Source of the DNA: UBA2428 sp002343545
Lineage (GTDB): Bacteria; Bdellovibrionota; UBA2428
Length of the DNA: 18,741 bases
Direction: 5' to 3'
Assembly: GCA_937952285.1 (NCBI GenBank)
Contig: CALFZE010000114.1
Location: forward strand, 1-18,741
Each line of letters starts with the position of its first letter. Position 1 is the first letter of the stretch. The position numbers and the translations under genes are program-made. Below are positions 1-7,363 of this stretch, in pieces. The notes under the pieces were generated by a model. It saw only the letters and a program-made list of their open reading frames with translations, did not search any database and had not been told where the DNA came from.

Positions 1-480
<480 letters not shown>

Positions 481-495
481 GAGCTTCCCCTTCCC

Positions 496-1167
496 TCAGG
501 CCTTGAAGAACCAGACGTAAATCGGCTGCGAAATGAAGCCACCCGCGACGACGACCGCGTAGACGTATCCCGCGATGTCGAAGGCCTTCAGGTAACGCGG
601 GTTCGAAAGCCCGACGGTTTTGAACATCGACGAGAACCCGTGCGAGAGGTGGTAGCCCAGCAGCACGAGGCTAACGAGGTACCAGGCGACGTACATCGGA
701 TTCGAGAAAACCTCGATCATGAGTCGCGCGAGGTCGCGCACTTCGAGGCCGTCGATCGTGGTCGTGTAGAGCGTACCGTACTTGAAGGTCATGAGGTGCG
801 TGATGAAGAAGACCAAGACGATCGAGCCGGTTTGCGCCATCCACTTGGAAGCGAAACGGGCTTTCTTGTGCTTGGGCGAAACGGCGTAGGCCTGCTCGCG
901 GGCGCCCATGTTTTCGCGCACGAGCATGAGCGTGAAGATGACGTGGGCGAGAAAGGTCGCGACGAGTCCCCACGGGATGATGCCGGCCTTGTAGAGCGGG
1001 TTGTTCACCATTGCGTGGCCGTAAAGATTATAGGCATCCGTGCTCACGAAGATGAGCATGTTCCCGGCCATGTGGCCGAACACGAATGCGGACAAGAGCA
1101 GGCCCGTCACGGCCACGATCCATTTACGTCCGATGGAAGAACGGACGTACAACGCCAACGTCGACAT
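496..1167 (-). CDS. sdhC: Succinate dehydrogenase cytochrome b558-type membrane anchor
   Basis: A 223-residue integral membrane protein that anchors SdhAB and passes electrons through haem b to quinone. Five hydrophobic helices are visible at about residues 15-37, 63-83, 114-130, 158-178 and 198-218. The histidines H32, H75, H124 and H173 (with H176 close by) sit in helices 1-4, as expected for the four axial ligands of the two-haem, single-polypeptide anchors (Bacillus SdhC-like, b558 family) rather than the two-subunit SdhC/SdhD type. The ATG at 1167 has a clear AAGGAG (1172-1177) four bases upstream. It is first in the operon, with sdhA following. The AT-rich spacer upstream must hold the promoter; I could not assign it with confidence. 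Confidence 0.93.
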   Translation of the reverse strand: MSTLALYVRSSIGRKWIVAVTGLLLSAFVFGHMAGNMLIFVSTDAYNLYGHAMVNNPLYKAGIIPWGLVATFLAHVIFTLMLVRENMGAREQAYAVSPKHKKARFASKWMAQTGSIVLVFFITHLMTFKYGTLYTTTIDGLEVRDLARLMIEVFSNPMYVAWYLVSLVLLGYHLSHGFSSMFKTVGLSNPRYLKAFDIAGYVYAVVVAGGFISQPIYVWFFKA

Positions 1168-1229
1168 AAAACTCCTTATTTGCCTGTTGTTTCAGAAATA
1201 ATCCAAAAGCCTTCCGCTGAGTATCTCGC

Positions 1230-1245
1230 TTCAAAATTATTTGAA
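1230..1245. promoter_or_regulatory. AT-rich inverted repeat in the sdhC/lipoprotein divergent spacer
   Basis: TTCAAA-ATTA-TTTGAA is a perfect 6-base inverted repeat with a 4-base centre, about 60 bases upstream of sdhC and 115 upstream of the lipoprotein gene. It lies in the most AT-rich part of an otherwise GC-rich window. Its symmetry and position fit a dimeric regulator's binding site, but no regulator is identified. A second, shorter perfect palindrome (CGAACGTTCG, 1283-1292) lies in the same spacer. Confidence 0.3.
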
Positions 1246-1307
1246 GGATTTGGCCCGAAAATTGGCGCTTTCCCCGCAAAGTCGAACGTTCGCGTGAGTG
1301 TTCCGAC

Positions 1308-1337
1308 TTCAGTTTCCGGGGCTCCTTCGTTTACAAT
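1308..1337 (+). promoter_or_regulatory. Candidate sigma70-type promoter for the lipoprotein gene
   Basis: TACAAT at 1332-1337 is one base from the -10 consensus. A poor -35 (TTCAGT, 1308-1313) lies 18 bases upstream. Transcription would start near 1344, giving a leader of about 16 bases that carries the G-run 1345-1350 ahead of the ATG at 1360. Only the -10 is convincing. Confidence 0.35.
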
Positions 1338-1359
1338 GCTCGTTGGGGGGACATTGAGA

Positions 1360-2907
1360 ATGTCGCAGAAACTTCGTTTTCTTTTGGGAAGCTCCGGGAT
1401 CTTGGCCCTCGCCGCCTGCTCGAGCCGGCCGGAAGGCGGCCGCGAGATCGCGTCGATCGGGCAACGTCCGCCCTACCGTCTTCACTTGACGGAACCCGTC
1501 GCGAACCCGCAGCCCGAGACCCGCCTCCAGGCTCACGTCGAGCACTCTCTGCGTCTCGTCGCGTGGCGCTTCGGCGTTTCGACGTCCTCCCTCGAGAATT
1601 TCCAGTCGGGTTACCGGCGCGACACGCAAGGCCCCGACGAATCCCTCGCGTCCGAGACCTGCCTCGAGTCGCTCCAAAACGACCGCGCCTCGCGCGAAGC
1701 CTTGCTCGTCTGCCTGCGAGGCTTCGGTACGGCGGGGCTGAACGAACGCCTCTACGCCGGCCTCTTCGAAAAACGCTACGCAGCCTTGGGCCCGGGCTCT
1801 TCCGTCGACGAAGAACGCCACCTCACGGCCGGCCTCCTTCACTACGTCGAAGAACTCACGCGCGAAAACCTGCATTACGCCGGTCGCCCCTACGCTTGGT
1901 TCCAACGCCGCGACGCCGCGACCCGCGGGAACTTCCTCAAATCCACGAAGCACGGCGATTTCCCCTACGAAGACGGCGATCTCGTGCTGAGCTTCAGCAA
2001 CACCTCGATCTCGGCGCTCATCCCGAACTCGACCTTGCCGCAGCGTCGCTTCTCGCACGCCTTCATCATGCGGGTCCGCGACGGCAAGTACATGACCGCC
2101 GAGTCCATCATCGAGAAGGGCGTCATCACGGCGAGCGCCGAGGAATTCCGGGAAGCCACGAAGAACAACCTCCTCGTGCTCCGGTGGAAGGACGCGGCCC
2201 GCCGCCGCGAGATCGCCGCGCGCGCCTCGGACTTCGCTTGGCAGCAAGTGCAGCGCAAGGCCAAGTACAACATCGCGATCGACTGGAGCGACGAGACGCG
2301 CTTCTTCTGCAATCAGCTCGTGGCGAAGGCCTACTCCGTGGCGAGCGGCATCCCCGTCACCCAGGTCGCGCCGGACGTCTCGCGCGTGCGCACGCCGAAG
2401 CTCCTCGCGTACCTCAAGGAGCTCGGCGTCGGCAAAAGCGAGATGCCTTCGCCCGGCGACTTCATCTCCTCGCCGAGTTTCGAAGTCGTGGCGGAATACC
2501 GCCGAAGCGACGACCCGCTTCGCGCGTGGGAGCTTCTCTCGATGGGCGACGTCTTCACGGAGCGTCTCGACGCCGGTTTCGTGGTGCGACCCTCGGCGCC
2601 CATCCGTAAAATCATCAACGCCGCCGACGCCGTGAACTCCGCGCTCAAGTCCTCGGGCAACGAAGGACTACGGGAGCTCAGCTTCTTGCCCGAGGCCCTC
2701 ACCCCCCGGGCGATCTCGCTGCTCGCGGCGCAGGATCGCGTCATCTTCTCGCGCGCCTTCCGCATGCTGGAGAACGCGCAGAAGCAGTACGGCAGCCCCC
2801 GCACCCTGCGCTTCAACTCGCCGTGGTACATCCGCGGCCAGCTCTCGTTCCTCGTGGAACGCGACGGCGACATCCGCCAAAAGCTGGTCTTCCCCGCCGC
2901 CAAGTAG
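1360..2907 (+). CDS. Lipoprotein with permuted papain-like (YiiX/C92-type) core
   Basis: A 515-residue protein starting with a lipoprotein signal: basic n-region, hydrophobic stretch and lipobox LAAC with C20 as the acylated cysteine, so it is probably membrane-anchored outside the cytoplasm. The middle resembles the YiiX/YaeF permuted NlpC/P60 (papain-like) amidase fold: GDLVLSF (206-212), a candidate catalytic histidine in FSHAFIM (H233), MTAESIIEKGV (245-255), and late in the domain FFCNQLVAKAY with C317 as candidate nucleophile. This His-before-Cys order is the hallmark of the permuted family. The core is flanked by about 180 N-terminal and 190 C-terminal residues that I do not recognise, so the protein is much larger than a typical YiiX (about 200 aa). 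The ATG at 1360 is chosen because the signal peptide begins there; an in-frame ATG at 1336 overlaps the likely -10. Substrate unknown: peptidoglycan, peptide or lipid amides are all possible. Confidence 0.72.
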   Translation: MSQKLRFLLGSSGILALAACSSRPEGGREIASIGQRPPYRLHLTEPVANPQPETRLQAHVEHSLRLVAWRFGVSTSSLENFQSGYRRDTQGPDESLASETCLESLQNDRASREALLVCLRGFGTAGLNERLYAGLFEKRYAALGPGSSVDEERHLTAGLLHYVEELTRENLHYAGRPYAWFQRRDAATRGNFLKSTKHGDFPYEDGDLVLSFSNTSISALIPNSTLPQRRFSHAFIMRVRDGKYMTAESIIEKGVITASAEEFREATKNNLLVLRWKDAARRREIAARASDFAWQQVQRKAKYNIAIDWSDETRFFCNQLVAKAYSVASGIPVTQVAPDVSRVRTPKLLAYLKELGVGKSEMPSPGDFISSPSFEVVAEYRRSDDPLRAWELLSMGDVFTERLDAGFVVRPSAPIRKIINAADAVNSALKSSGNEGLRELSFLPEALTPRAISLLAAQDRVIFSRAFRMLENAQKQYGSPRTLRFNSPWYIRGQLSFLVERDGDIRQKLVFPAAK

Positions 2908-2927
2908 GCGGGTCGGCGGCGTGGGCG

Positions 2928-4106
2928 TTAGCCCAGTTCCTTGGCGACGGCGCGGGCGATGACGATCCGTTGGATCTCGCTCGTGCCTTCGTAGATCTCG
3001 GTGATCTTCGCGTCGCGGAAATGCCGCTCCATCGCGTAGTCTTTCGTGTAACCGTAGCCGCCGAGAACCTGGATCCCCCGGGTCGCGACTTCCATGCAAG
3101 TCTCCGCCGCGAAAAGCTTGGCCTGCGCGGCCTGCCGGGAAAACGGTGCCCCCGCGTCCTTGAGGGCCGCCGCCTGCCGCATGAGCAATCGCGCGGCGTC
3201 GGTCTTCGTCGCCATGTCGGCCAGGTGGACCTGGATGGCGCCGAGCTCGGCGATGGGACGGCCGAAGGCTTCGCGGACGAGCGAGTAAGCGGTGGCCTCT
3301 TCGAGGGCCGCGCGGGCGATACCGACGGCTTGGCCCGCGATGCCGATGCGGCCGCCGTCGAGCGTGTTCATCGCGACTTTGAAGCCGTCGAATTCGCCGC
3401 CGAGCAGGTTCTCGCCCGGGACCTCGACGTTCTCCAGGACGATCTGCGCGGTGCTCGAGCCGTTGATGCCGAGCTTCTTCTCGAGCTTGCCCACGGAATA
3501 GCCCGGACGCTCGCGCTCCACGACGAAGGCGCCGATGCCGCGGTGGCCCTTCGAGGGATCCACGATCGCAAAGACGACGGCGACTTCGGCTTCGTTGCCG
3601 CTCGTGATGAAGTTTTTGACCCCGTTCAGGACCCAGCCGTTGCCGCGTCGTACGGCGCGCGTTTTCATCGCGGCCGCGTCCGAACCGCTGCCCGGTTCCG
3701 AGAGGCAATAGCAACCCAGCTTCTCGCCCGTGGCGAGCGGCTTGAGCCAACGTTCTTTCTGCTCGTCGTTGCCGAAGGCCTGGATCGGATGGCAGGCGAG
3801 ACTGTTGTTGACCGACATGATGACGGCCGTCGAAGCGCATTCGACCGCGATTTCCTCGAGCACCGCTGAGTACGCCATCGCGCCGAGGCCCGAGCCGTTC
3901 CACTCCGGATCGACCATCATGCCGAGGTAGCCCATCTGGCCCATCTGCCGCACGATCTCGCGCGGAAACTCGTGCGTTTCGTCGATGCGCGCGGCCGCGG
4001 GCGCGATCTCGCGTCGCGCGAAGTCCCGCGCCGATTCGGCCAGGCTCCTTTGTTCTTCGTCCAAAAAGGCATCGGACCAGAGGACGGCACGCTTCGGATT
4101 CGACAT
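2928..4106 (-). CDS. Acyl-CoA dehydrogenase (short-chain/butyryl-CoA type)
   Basis: A 392-residue FAD-dependent acyl-CoA dehydrogenase, full length for the family, that would introduce the alpha-beta double bond in an acyl-CoA and pass electrons to ETF. The first family signature is CYCLSEPGSGSDAA (132-145). The second is around QVLGGYGYTKDYAMERHFRD (346-365), followed by IYEGTSEIQR (371-380), where E373 is the expected catalytic base of the short- and medium-chain branch. The ATG at 4106 has AGGGAG unusually close (one base), so initiation may be weak or the start slightly different; the open frame continues upstream without an ATG near the family N-terminus. It is third in a minus-strand run after DUF4234 and DUF2752, with a 32-base gap. 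Chain-length specificity cannot be read reliably; isovaleryl- or 2-methylacyl-CoA are alternatives. Confidence 0.93.
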   Translation of the reverse strand: MSNPKRAVLWSDAFLDEEQRSLAESARDFARREIAPAAARIDETHEFPREIVRQMGQMGYLGMMVDPEWNGSGLGAMAYSAVLEEIAVECASTAVIMSVNNSLACHPIQAFGNDEQKERWLKPLATGEKLGCYCLSEPGSGSDAAAMKTRAVRRGNGWVLNGVKNFITSGNEAEVAVVFAIVDPSKGHRGIGAFVVERERPGYSVGKLEKKLGINGSSTAQIVLENVEVPGENLLGGEFDGFKVAMNTLDGGRIGIAGQAVGIARAALEEATAYSLVREAFGRPIAELGAIQVHLADMATKTDAARLLMRQAAALKDAGAPFSRQAAQAKLFAAETCMEVATRGIQVLGGYGYTKDYAMERHFRDAKITEIYEGTSEIQRIVIARAVAKELG

Positions 4107-4138
4107 GCTCCCTATCTTGGACCGATTTCCGCTTTCCG

Positions 4139-4567
4139 TCAGCCGAAGTTCCGCGAAAATCCCCACGCCACGTAGACCACCACGAGTCCCCAGAGAAGCT
4201 TGCGCCACGCCGGAGACCGCAAGGCGTGCTCGGTGGCGCGCGCGAAGGCGCGCCGTCCTCTCGCGCGACGCTCGGGCGCGAGGACCACGACGAGGATCCA
4301 CAGCCCGAAAGCCGCGAAGAAGATCACGGGACCCAGGAAGTGGGACGCCCAAGCGCCCGAGAACTCGAAGTTCCAGCTCTTCAGGAGCGAACGCGTGAGC
4401 CCGCAGGTCGGGCAAAGCCAGCCGCCGAAGGCCCGCAGCGGGCAGCGCAAAGGGCTCCACGCAGCGAGCGCCTCGGGGCCCCCCGCCGCCGCGCTCAAGG
4501 CGCGCGCGAGCGCGAGGCTCAGCGGAAAGGCCCAAAGAAAGGCGAGCCTCGCGTCGAGTCCGCGCAC
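4139..4567 (-). CDS. DUF2752 family small membrane protein
   Basis: A 142-residue membrane protein with the DUF2752 hallmark: a CP..CP.CGLTRS arrangement, seen here as CPLRAFGG followed by WLCPTCGLTRSLL (42-62). Hydrophobic helices are at about 8-25, 77-97 and 122-138. Function is unknown for the family; the paired cysteines could bind metal or form disulfides. It starts with GTG at 4567, only three bases after the TAG of the DUF4234 gene, so the two are almost certainly translated from one mRNA. No clear Shine-Dalgarno sequence is visible, consistent with translational coupling. The acyl-CoA dehydrogenase gene follows 32 bases downstream. Confidence 0.75.
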   Translation of the reverse strand: MRGLDARLAFLWAFPLSLALARALSAAAGGPEALAAWSPLRCPLRAFGGWLCPTCGLTRSLLKSWNFEFSGAWASHFLGPVIFFAAFGLWILVVVLAPERRARGRRAFARATEHALRSPAWRKLLWGLVVVYVAWGFSRNFG

Positions 4568-4570
4568 GGC

Positions 4571-4942
4571 CTAAGTCGCCCGATCGACCCCGAAGTGCTT
4601 GTTGATCGTGTTCTGCTGGAGCGCGTCCACGAGCCAGCTGAATCCCGCGACGCTCAAGAAAACGGCCACGAGCGGCTCCCATTCGGCGTGCTCGCCGCCG
4701 TACTTCATGAGGTCCTTCGTGACGAGGTACTCGTGGTAGACGTGGTAAAGGCCGCACGTGATGAAGGTGAAGATCGCCCAGCGAAAAAAGTCGTAACGGG
4801 GTTCGCCCAGCATCGCGTTCACCGCCTGGATCTGGCGGTACTGGATGTAGACGTTGTAGATCCCGCACGTCACGATCGTGAGCAGGATATCCACGACGAT
4901 GTGGGCGGTGAAACGATCCCGGGCGAGTTGTTCCGACGACAT
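4571..4942 (-). CDS. DUF4234-like small membrane protein
   Basis: A 123-residue protein with two related halves: VDILLTIVTCGIYNVYIQY (17-35) and WAIFTFITCGLYHVYHEY (55-72). The ITCG(I/L)Y..Y pattern is typical of DUF4234 membrane proteins. A third hydrophobic stretch lies at about 89-105 (EPLVAVFLSVAGFSWLV). Function is not known. It is the first gene of a tight DUF4234-DUF2752-acyl-CoA dehydrogenase run. The ATG at 4942 has no good Shine-Dalgarno sequence upstream, so a leaderless or A-T-poor leader start is possible. The 166-base spacer upstream is shared with the divergent exported-protein gene. Confidence 0.75.
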   Translation of the reverse strand: MSSEQLARDRFTAHIVVDILLTIVTCGIYNVYIQYRQIQAVNAMLGEPRYDFFRWAIFTFITCGLYHVYHEYLVTKDLMKYGGEHAEWEPLVAVFLSVAGFSWLVDALQQNTINKHFGVDRAT

Positions 4943-4993
4943 AGGGCCGAGTTCTTAGTCGGTGCCCCGCCGCGACTCAAGGCGTTCCGGGGT

Positions 4994-5008
4994 GTCGAAG
5001 TTTTCGAC
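4994..5008. promoter_or_regulatory. Short inverted repeat in divergent spacer 4943-5108
   Basis: GTCGAA-GTT-TTCGAC is a perfect 6-base inverted repeat roughly 50 bases upstream of the DUF4234 start and 100 upstream of the exported-protein start. In GC-rich DNA such arms can occur by chance. It is the only symmetric element I see in this spacer, where I also found no recognisable promoter hexamers. Confidence 0.2.
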
Positions 5009-5108
5009 GCCCGCCGCCGTTTCGGGGCCGGGGCCCGTCGCGGTGGCTTCGTCGCGCCCGACTTTCCGGGGCTTGGCCCGGCACGGAGCGTGAACCCCTT
5101 GATTCCTG

Positions 5109-7253
5109 ATGGGAGCACTGGCGAGGGTCACCTTCACGTTCTTGTTTTTGGTCGGCCTCTTTGGGCTGGGGCTTTGGCTCGGCCTCGAGGGCCCCTTCGA
5201 GGACATCGCCCGAACGGGCGAGCCGTCGATCTCCGATCAAGCGAGCTCCGCCGCGCGGACGCTCGCCCCGACGCCGCGGCTCGCGGCGGGGGGCGCGGGC
5301 GCCTCGCGCGTCCAAGCCGCTCCTTCCTTCGCGACCGACGTCGCCGCGCTCCGGAATTGGGGGCGTCGGCTCGAAAAAGACGCCTACGCGGGAACGTCTT
5401 TTCAAAGGTCTTTTGAAAGCTGGGTCGAAGCGAGGCCGCACGGGGACTTCGAGCGTTTCGCCCGTCTCGCGCTCGACGAGGGCACCCCGCTCGACGCGCG
5501 CTTCCTCGCGGCCTACGCCCTTGGCCTCGCCACGCAGGCCTCGATCGCGCCGCTCGCGGTGAGGGTCGCGGCGGCCCCCTTGCCCGCGCGCGGCTCCCAA
5601 AAGTACCGTGGCCCCGACGCCCGTCTCCGGGCCCTCGCCCTCGAGCGGTGGACGCCCGAACGCCTTGGCGAGCGTGAGCGCGCGCAGCTCGGCCGCTTGG
5701 CCGCGACTTCGCCCTCCTTCGTGCTGCGCCACCAGGCCGCCCGCGCCTTGACCCCGATCGAGGCGCGCGGACGCCTTCCCTTCGCCGCTCTGCTCGGCGA
5801 ACGGCGCGAGCCGTCGCAGTTGTTTCGGCGACGTCGCGAGACGCCGGCCCCGGCCCCCGCGCCGACGCCCTCGCCCGCCGCCCCTCCGGCCCCCGTCTTC
5901 CCGGCCACGCTCGCGGTCGACGGCGACGTCGCGACCTCGGCACGCCTCGCCGGCGACTACGGTATCCAATGGGAGAGCTTCGAAACCCCGACGAACCCGA
6001 GCGAAGGCGCCGAAAAGCTCGGTCGCCTGCTGCGCGCGCTCACGCTCATCGAGAACTTGCGCTTCAAGCCCCACCCGCGCGGCTTCGTCGACGACGACTA
6101 TCCCCGCTACATCCGCGACCGCATCGGCTCGATCACCTACAAGCCGATGGGACCGACCCCGGACACCCTCGCCCAACTCTGGTCCGATCCGCGCAACACC
6201 CCCGCGCATCGCCACTCGCCCGGTCGCGCCGATATCTTCGACGCGGGCCTCGTCCAGGACAGCCTCGGCCTCGCCGCCACGCTCATCCACGAAGCGCGCC
6301 ACAACGACGGCATGCCGCACGTCGACTGCACGCGCCGCGAAGCCACGAAAACCTGCGACGCCTCCTTCTCGGCGGGCCGCGCCTGGGGAGTCGAGCTCGA
6401 GTTCGTGGCGCGCATCGCGGTCTACGGCGAAGGCCTTTCCGACTTCGAGCGCACGAAAGCCCGCATCCTTGCCCTCGACCTTTCGGAGGACGGCTTCAAC
6501 GAGGCGCCGCTGCGTCCGGCCCTCGGCGTCGTGGCCCTTGCGGATCGCAGCCTCCACGTCCTCACGCGGTCGGAGTCGCGTCCCCTTGGTTCGCTCGGCG
6601 ACGACCAATTCCTGCTGGCGGGCCCCTTCGGCTTTTCGGTCGCGACCTCCAGCGAAGACGGGCGGCGTAGCGGTTGGGTCGATCCTTCGTCGAGCTCCCT
6701 CGCGCTCATCGCGAAGATCGAGGCGCGCGACGCTCCGCCCAGCCTCCTTTCCGAAGAAAATCGGATCAAGGACGGCCTGCTTCGTGATGTCGTCGCCACG
6801 GATTCCTTCCGCTCGGACAAGTTCCTTCAACGCGCGATCTGCAAGCGAAGGGTCTGCCATTTCCAGCGAACGGACTTCGCGAAGAGTTTTACCTCCTCCC
6901 TCGCGCTCAGCCTTCCCCACGACGTCGAGCGCGTGCGCTTCGTCGACGACGGAGAGGGGCTCGAGGCCGCGATCGGCTTCAAAGGTCGCGACAAGGCGTA
7001 TGTCCGCGTTCAAAAACTCCTCAGTTCACCCACGTCGATATGGGCCGAAGCCCCCTTCCCGTCGGGTCCGCTCCGGCGCGCCATCGGGGCCACCGAGGTC
7101 CGAATCCAGGACGGCAAGTTGTCCTTAGCGCCGGAAGCCGTGGCGGAGAGCGAAGACGTCTTGCCCCTCTGGAAGCGCCTGCGCGAATTCAAGCGTATCG
7201 ATGACTTGCAGAGTTTCGAGACGTGGAACTGGCTCGTCCTGACGGATCGCTGA
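5109..7253 (+). CDS. Exported/membrane-anchored protein with metzincin-like HExxHxxGxxH motif
   Basis: A 714-residue uncharacterised protein. Residues 7-25 are a single hydrophobic segment (uncleaved anchor or signal peptide, no lipobox). Residues 100-230 are helix-rich and HEAT-like in texture. An Ala/Pro linker (APAPAPTPSPAAPPAP, 247-262) leads to a predicted enzymatic part. There, TLIHEARHNDGMPHVDC (391-407) fits HExxHxxGxxH with H394, E395, H398, G401 and H404, as in metzincin zinc proteases. C407 and C416 may form a disulfide, and SAGRAWGVELEF (421-432) follows. No obvious Met-turn is seen, so catalytic activity is not assured. Residues 470-714 look beta-rich and are unrecognised. The ATG at 5109 has no clear Shine-Dalgarno sequence; a TGA at 5100 excludes a longer frame. 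The glutathione transferase gene follows after a structured 110-base leader. Confidence 0.6.
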   Translation: MGALARVTFTFLFLVGLFGLGLWLGLEGPFEDIARTGEPSISDQASSAARTLAPTPRLAAGGAGASRVQAAPSFATDVAALRNWGRRLEKDAYAGTSFQRSFESWVEARPHGDFERFARLALDEGTPLDARFLAAYALGLATQASIAPLAVRVAAAPLPARGSQKYRGPDARLRALALERWTPERLGERERAQLGRLAATSPSFVLRHQAARALTPIEARGRLPFAALLGERREPSQLFRRRRETPAPAPAPTPSPAAPPAPVFPATLAVDGDVATSARLAGDYGIQWESFETPTNPSEGAEKLGRLLRALTLIENLRFKPHPRGFVDDDYPRYIRDRIGSITYKPMGPTPDTLAQLWSDPRNTPAHRHSPGRADIFDAGLVQDSLGLAATLIHEARHNDGMPHVDCTRREATKTCDASFSAGRAWGVELEFVARIAVYGEGLSDFERTKARILALDLSEDGFNEAPLRPALGVVALADRSLHVLTRSESRPLGSLGDDQFLLAGPFGFSVATSSEDGRRSGWVDPSSSSLALIAKIEARDAPPSLLSEENRIKDGLLRDVVATDSFRSDKFLQRAICKRRVCHFQRTDFAKSFTSSLALSLPHDVERVRFVDDGEGLEAAIGFKGRDKAYVRVQKLLSSPTSIWAEAPFPSGPLRRAIGATEVRIQDGKLSLAPEAVAESEDVLPLWKRLREFKRIDDLQSFETWNWLVLTDR

Positions 7254-7261
7254 GCGCCGTC

Positions 7262-7287
7262 CCAAAGCTTGCCGCGAAGAGCTTTGG
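7262..7287 (+). other. Hairpin just after the exported-protein gene
   Basis: CCAAAGCT (7262-7269) and AGCTTTGG (7280-7287) are perfect complements with a 10-base loop, extended by a T-G wobble. It starts eight bases after the TGA at 7253. No T-run follows, so it is a weak candidate terminator or an mRNA 3'-end stabilising structure, and it may act together with the larger hairpin downstream. Confidence 0.4.
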
Positions 7288-7312
7288 CCCGCGCCGGGCT
7301 TCTCCACTAAAG

Positions 7313-7358
7313 CCTTGGGGAGGCGCGCGTCGCACGTTGCACGCCGCCCCCCAAGGAG
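7313..7358 (+). promoter_or_regulatory. Long hairpin covering the Shine-Dalgarno of the glutathione transferase gene
   Basis: CCTTGGGG (7313-7320) pairs perfectly with CCCCAAGG (7349-7356). Pairing continues as 7322-7325 with 7345-7348, 7327-7330 with 7341-7344, and 7332-7334 with 7338-7340, around a three-base loop (CGT, 7335-7337). That is about 19 pairs with three single-base bulges, all on the 5' arm. Four bases of the AAGGAG ribosome-binding site (7353-7358) lie in the outer stem, so the folded RNA should hinder initiation at the ATG 7364. Regulation is inferred from structure only. Confidence 0.55.
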
Positions 7359-7363
7359 ATGAC

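Noticed and set aside
2895..2935. GC hairpins in the convergent gap between the lipoprotein and acyl-CoA dehydrogenase genes as a bidirectional terminator
   Set aside because: CGCCGCC/GGCGGCG has a 13-base loop and TGGGC/GCCCA is short. Neither is followed by a T-run on either strand, so I do not call a terminator.
4107..4868. Open frame extending upstream of the acyl-CoA dehydrogenase start
   Set aside because: It overlaps DUF2752 and DUF4234 in another frame and adds Arg-rich sequence outside the family length; the family N-terminus fits the ATG at 4106.
4977..7013. Long minus-strand open frame antisense to the metzincin-like protein
   Set aside because: The plus-strand reading has a signal sequence, a Pro-rich linker and a conserved zinc motif. 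The minus reading is Arg/Gly-rich with no recognisable domain.
7223..7363. Earlier in-frame start for the glutathione transferase
   Set aside because: It would overlap the end of the upstream gene and run through the hairpins. The AAGGAG at 7353-7358 and the family N-terminus set the ATG at 7364.
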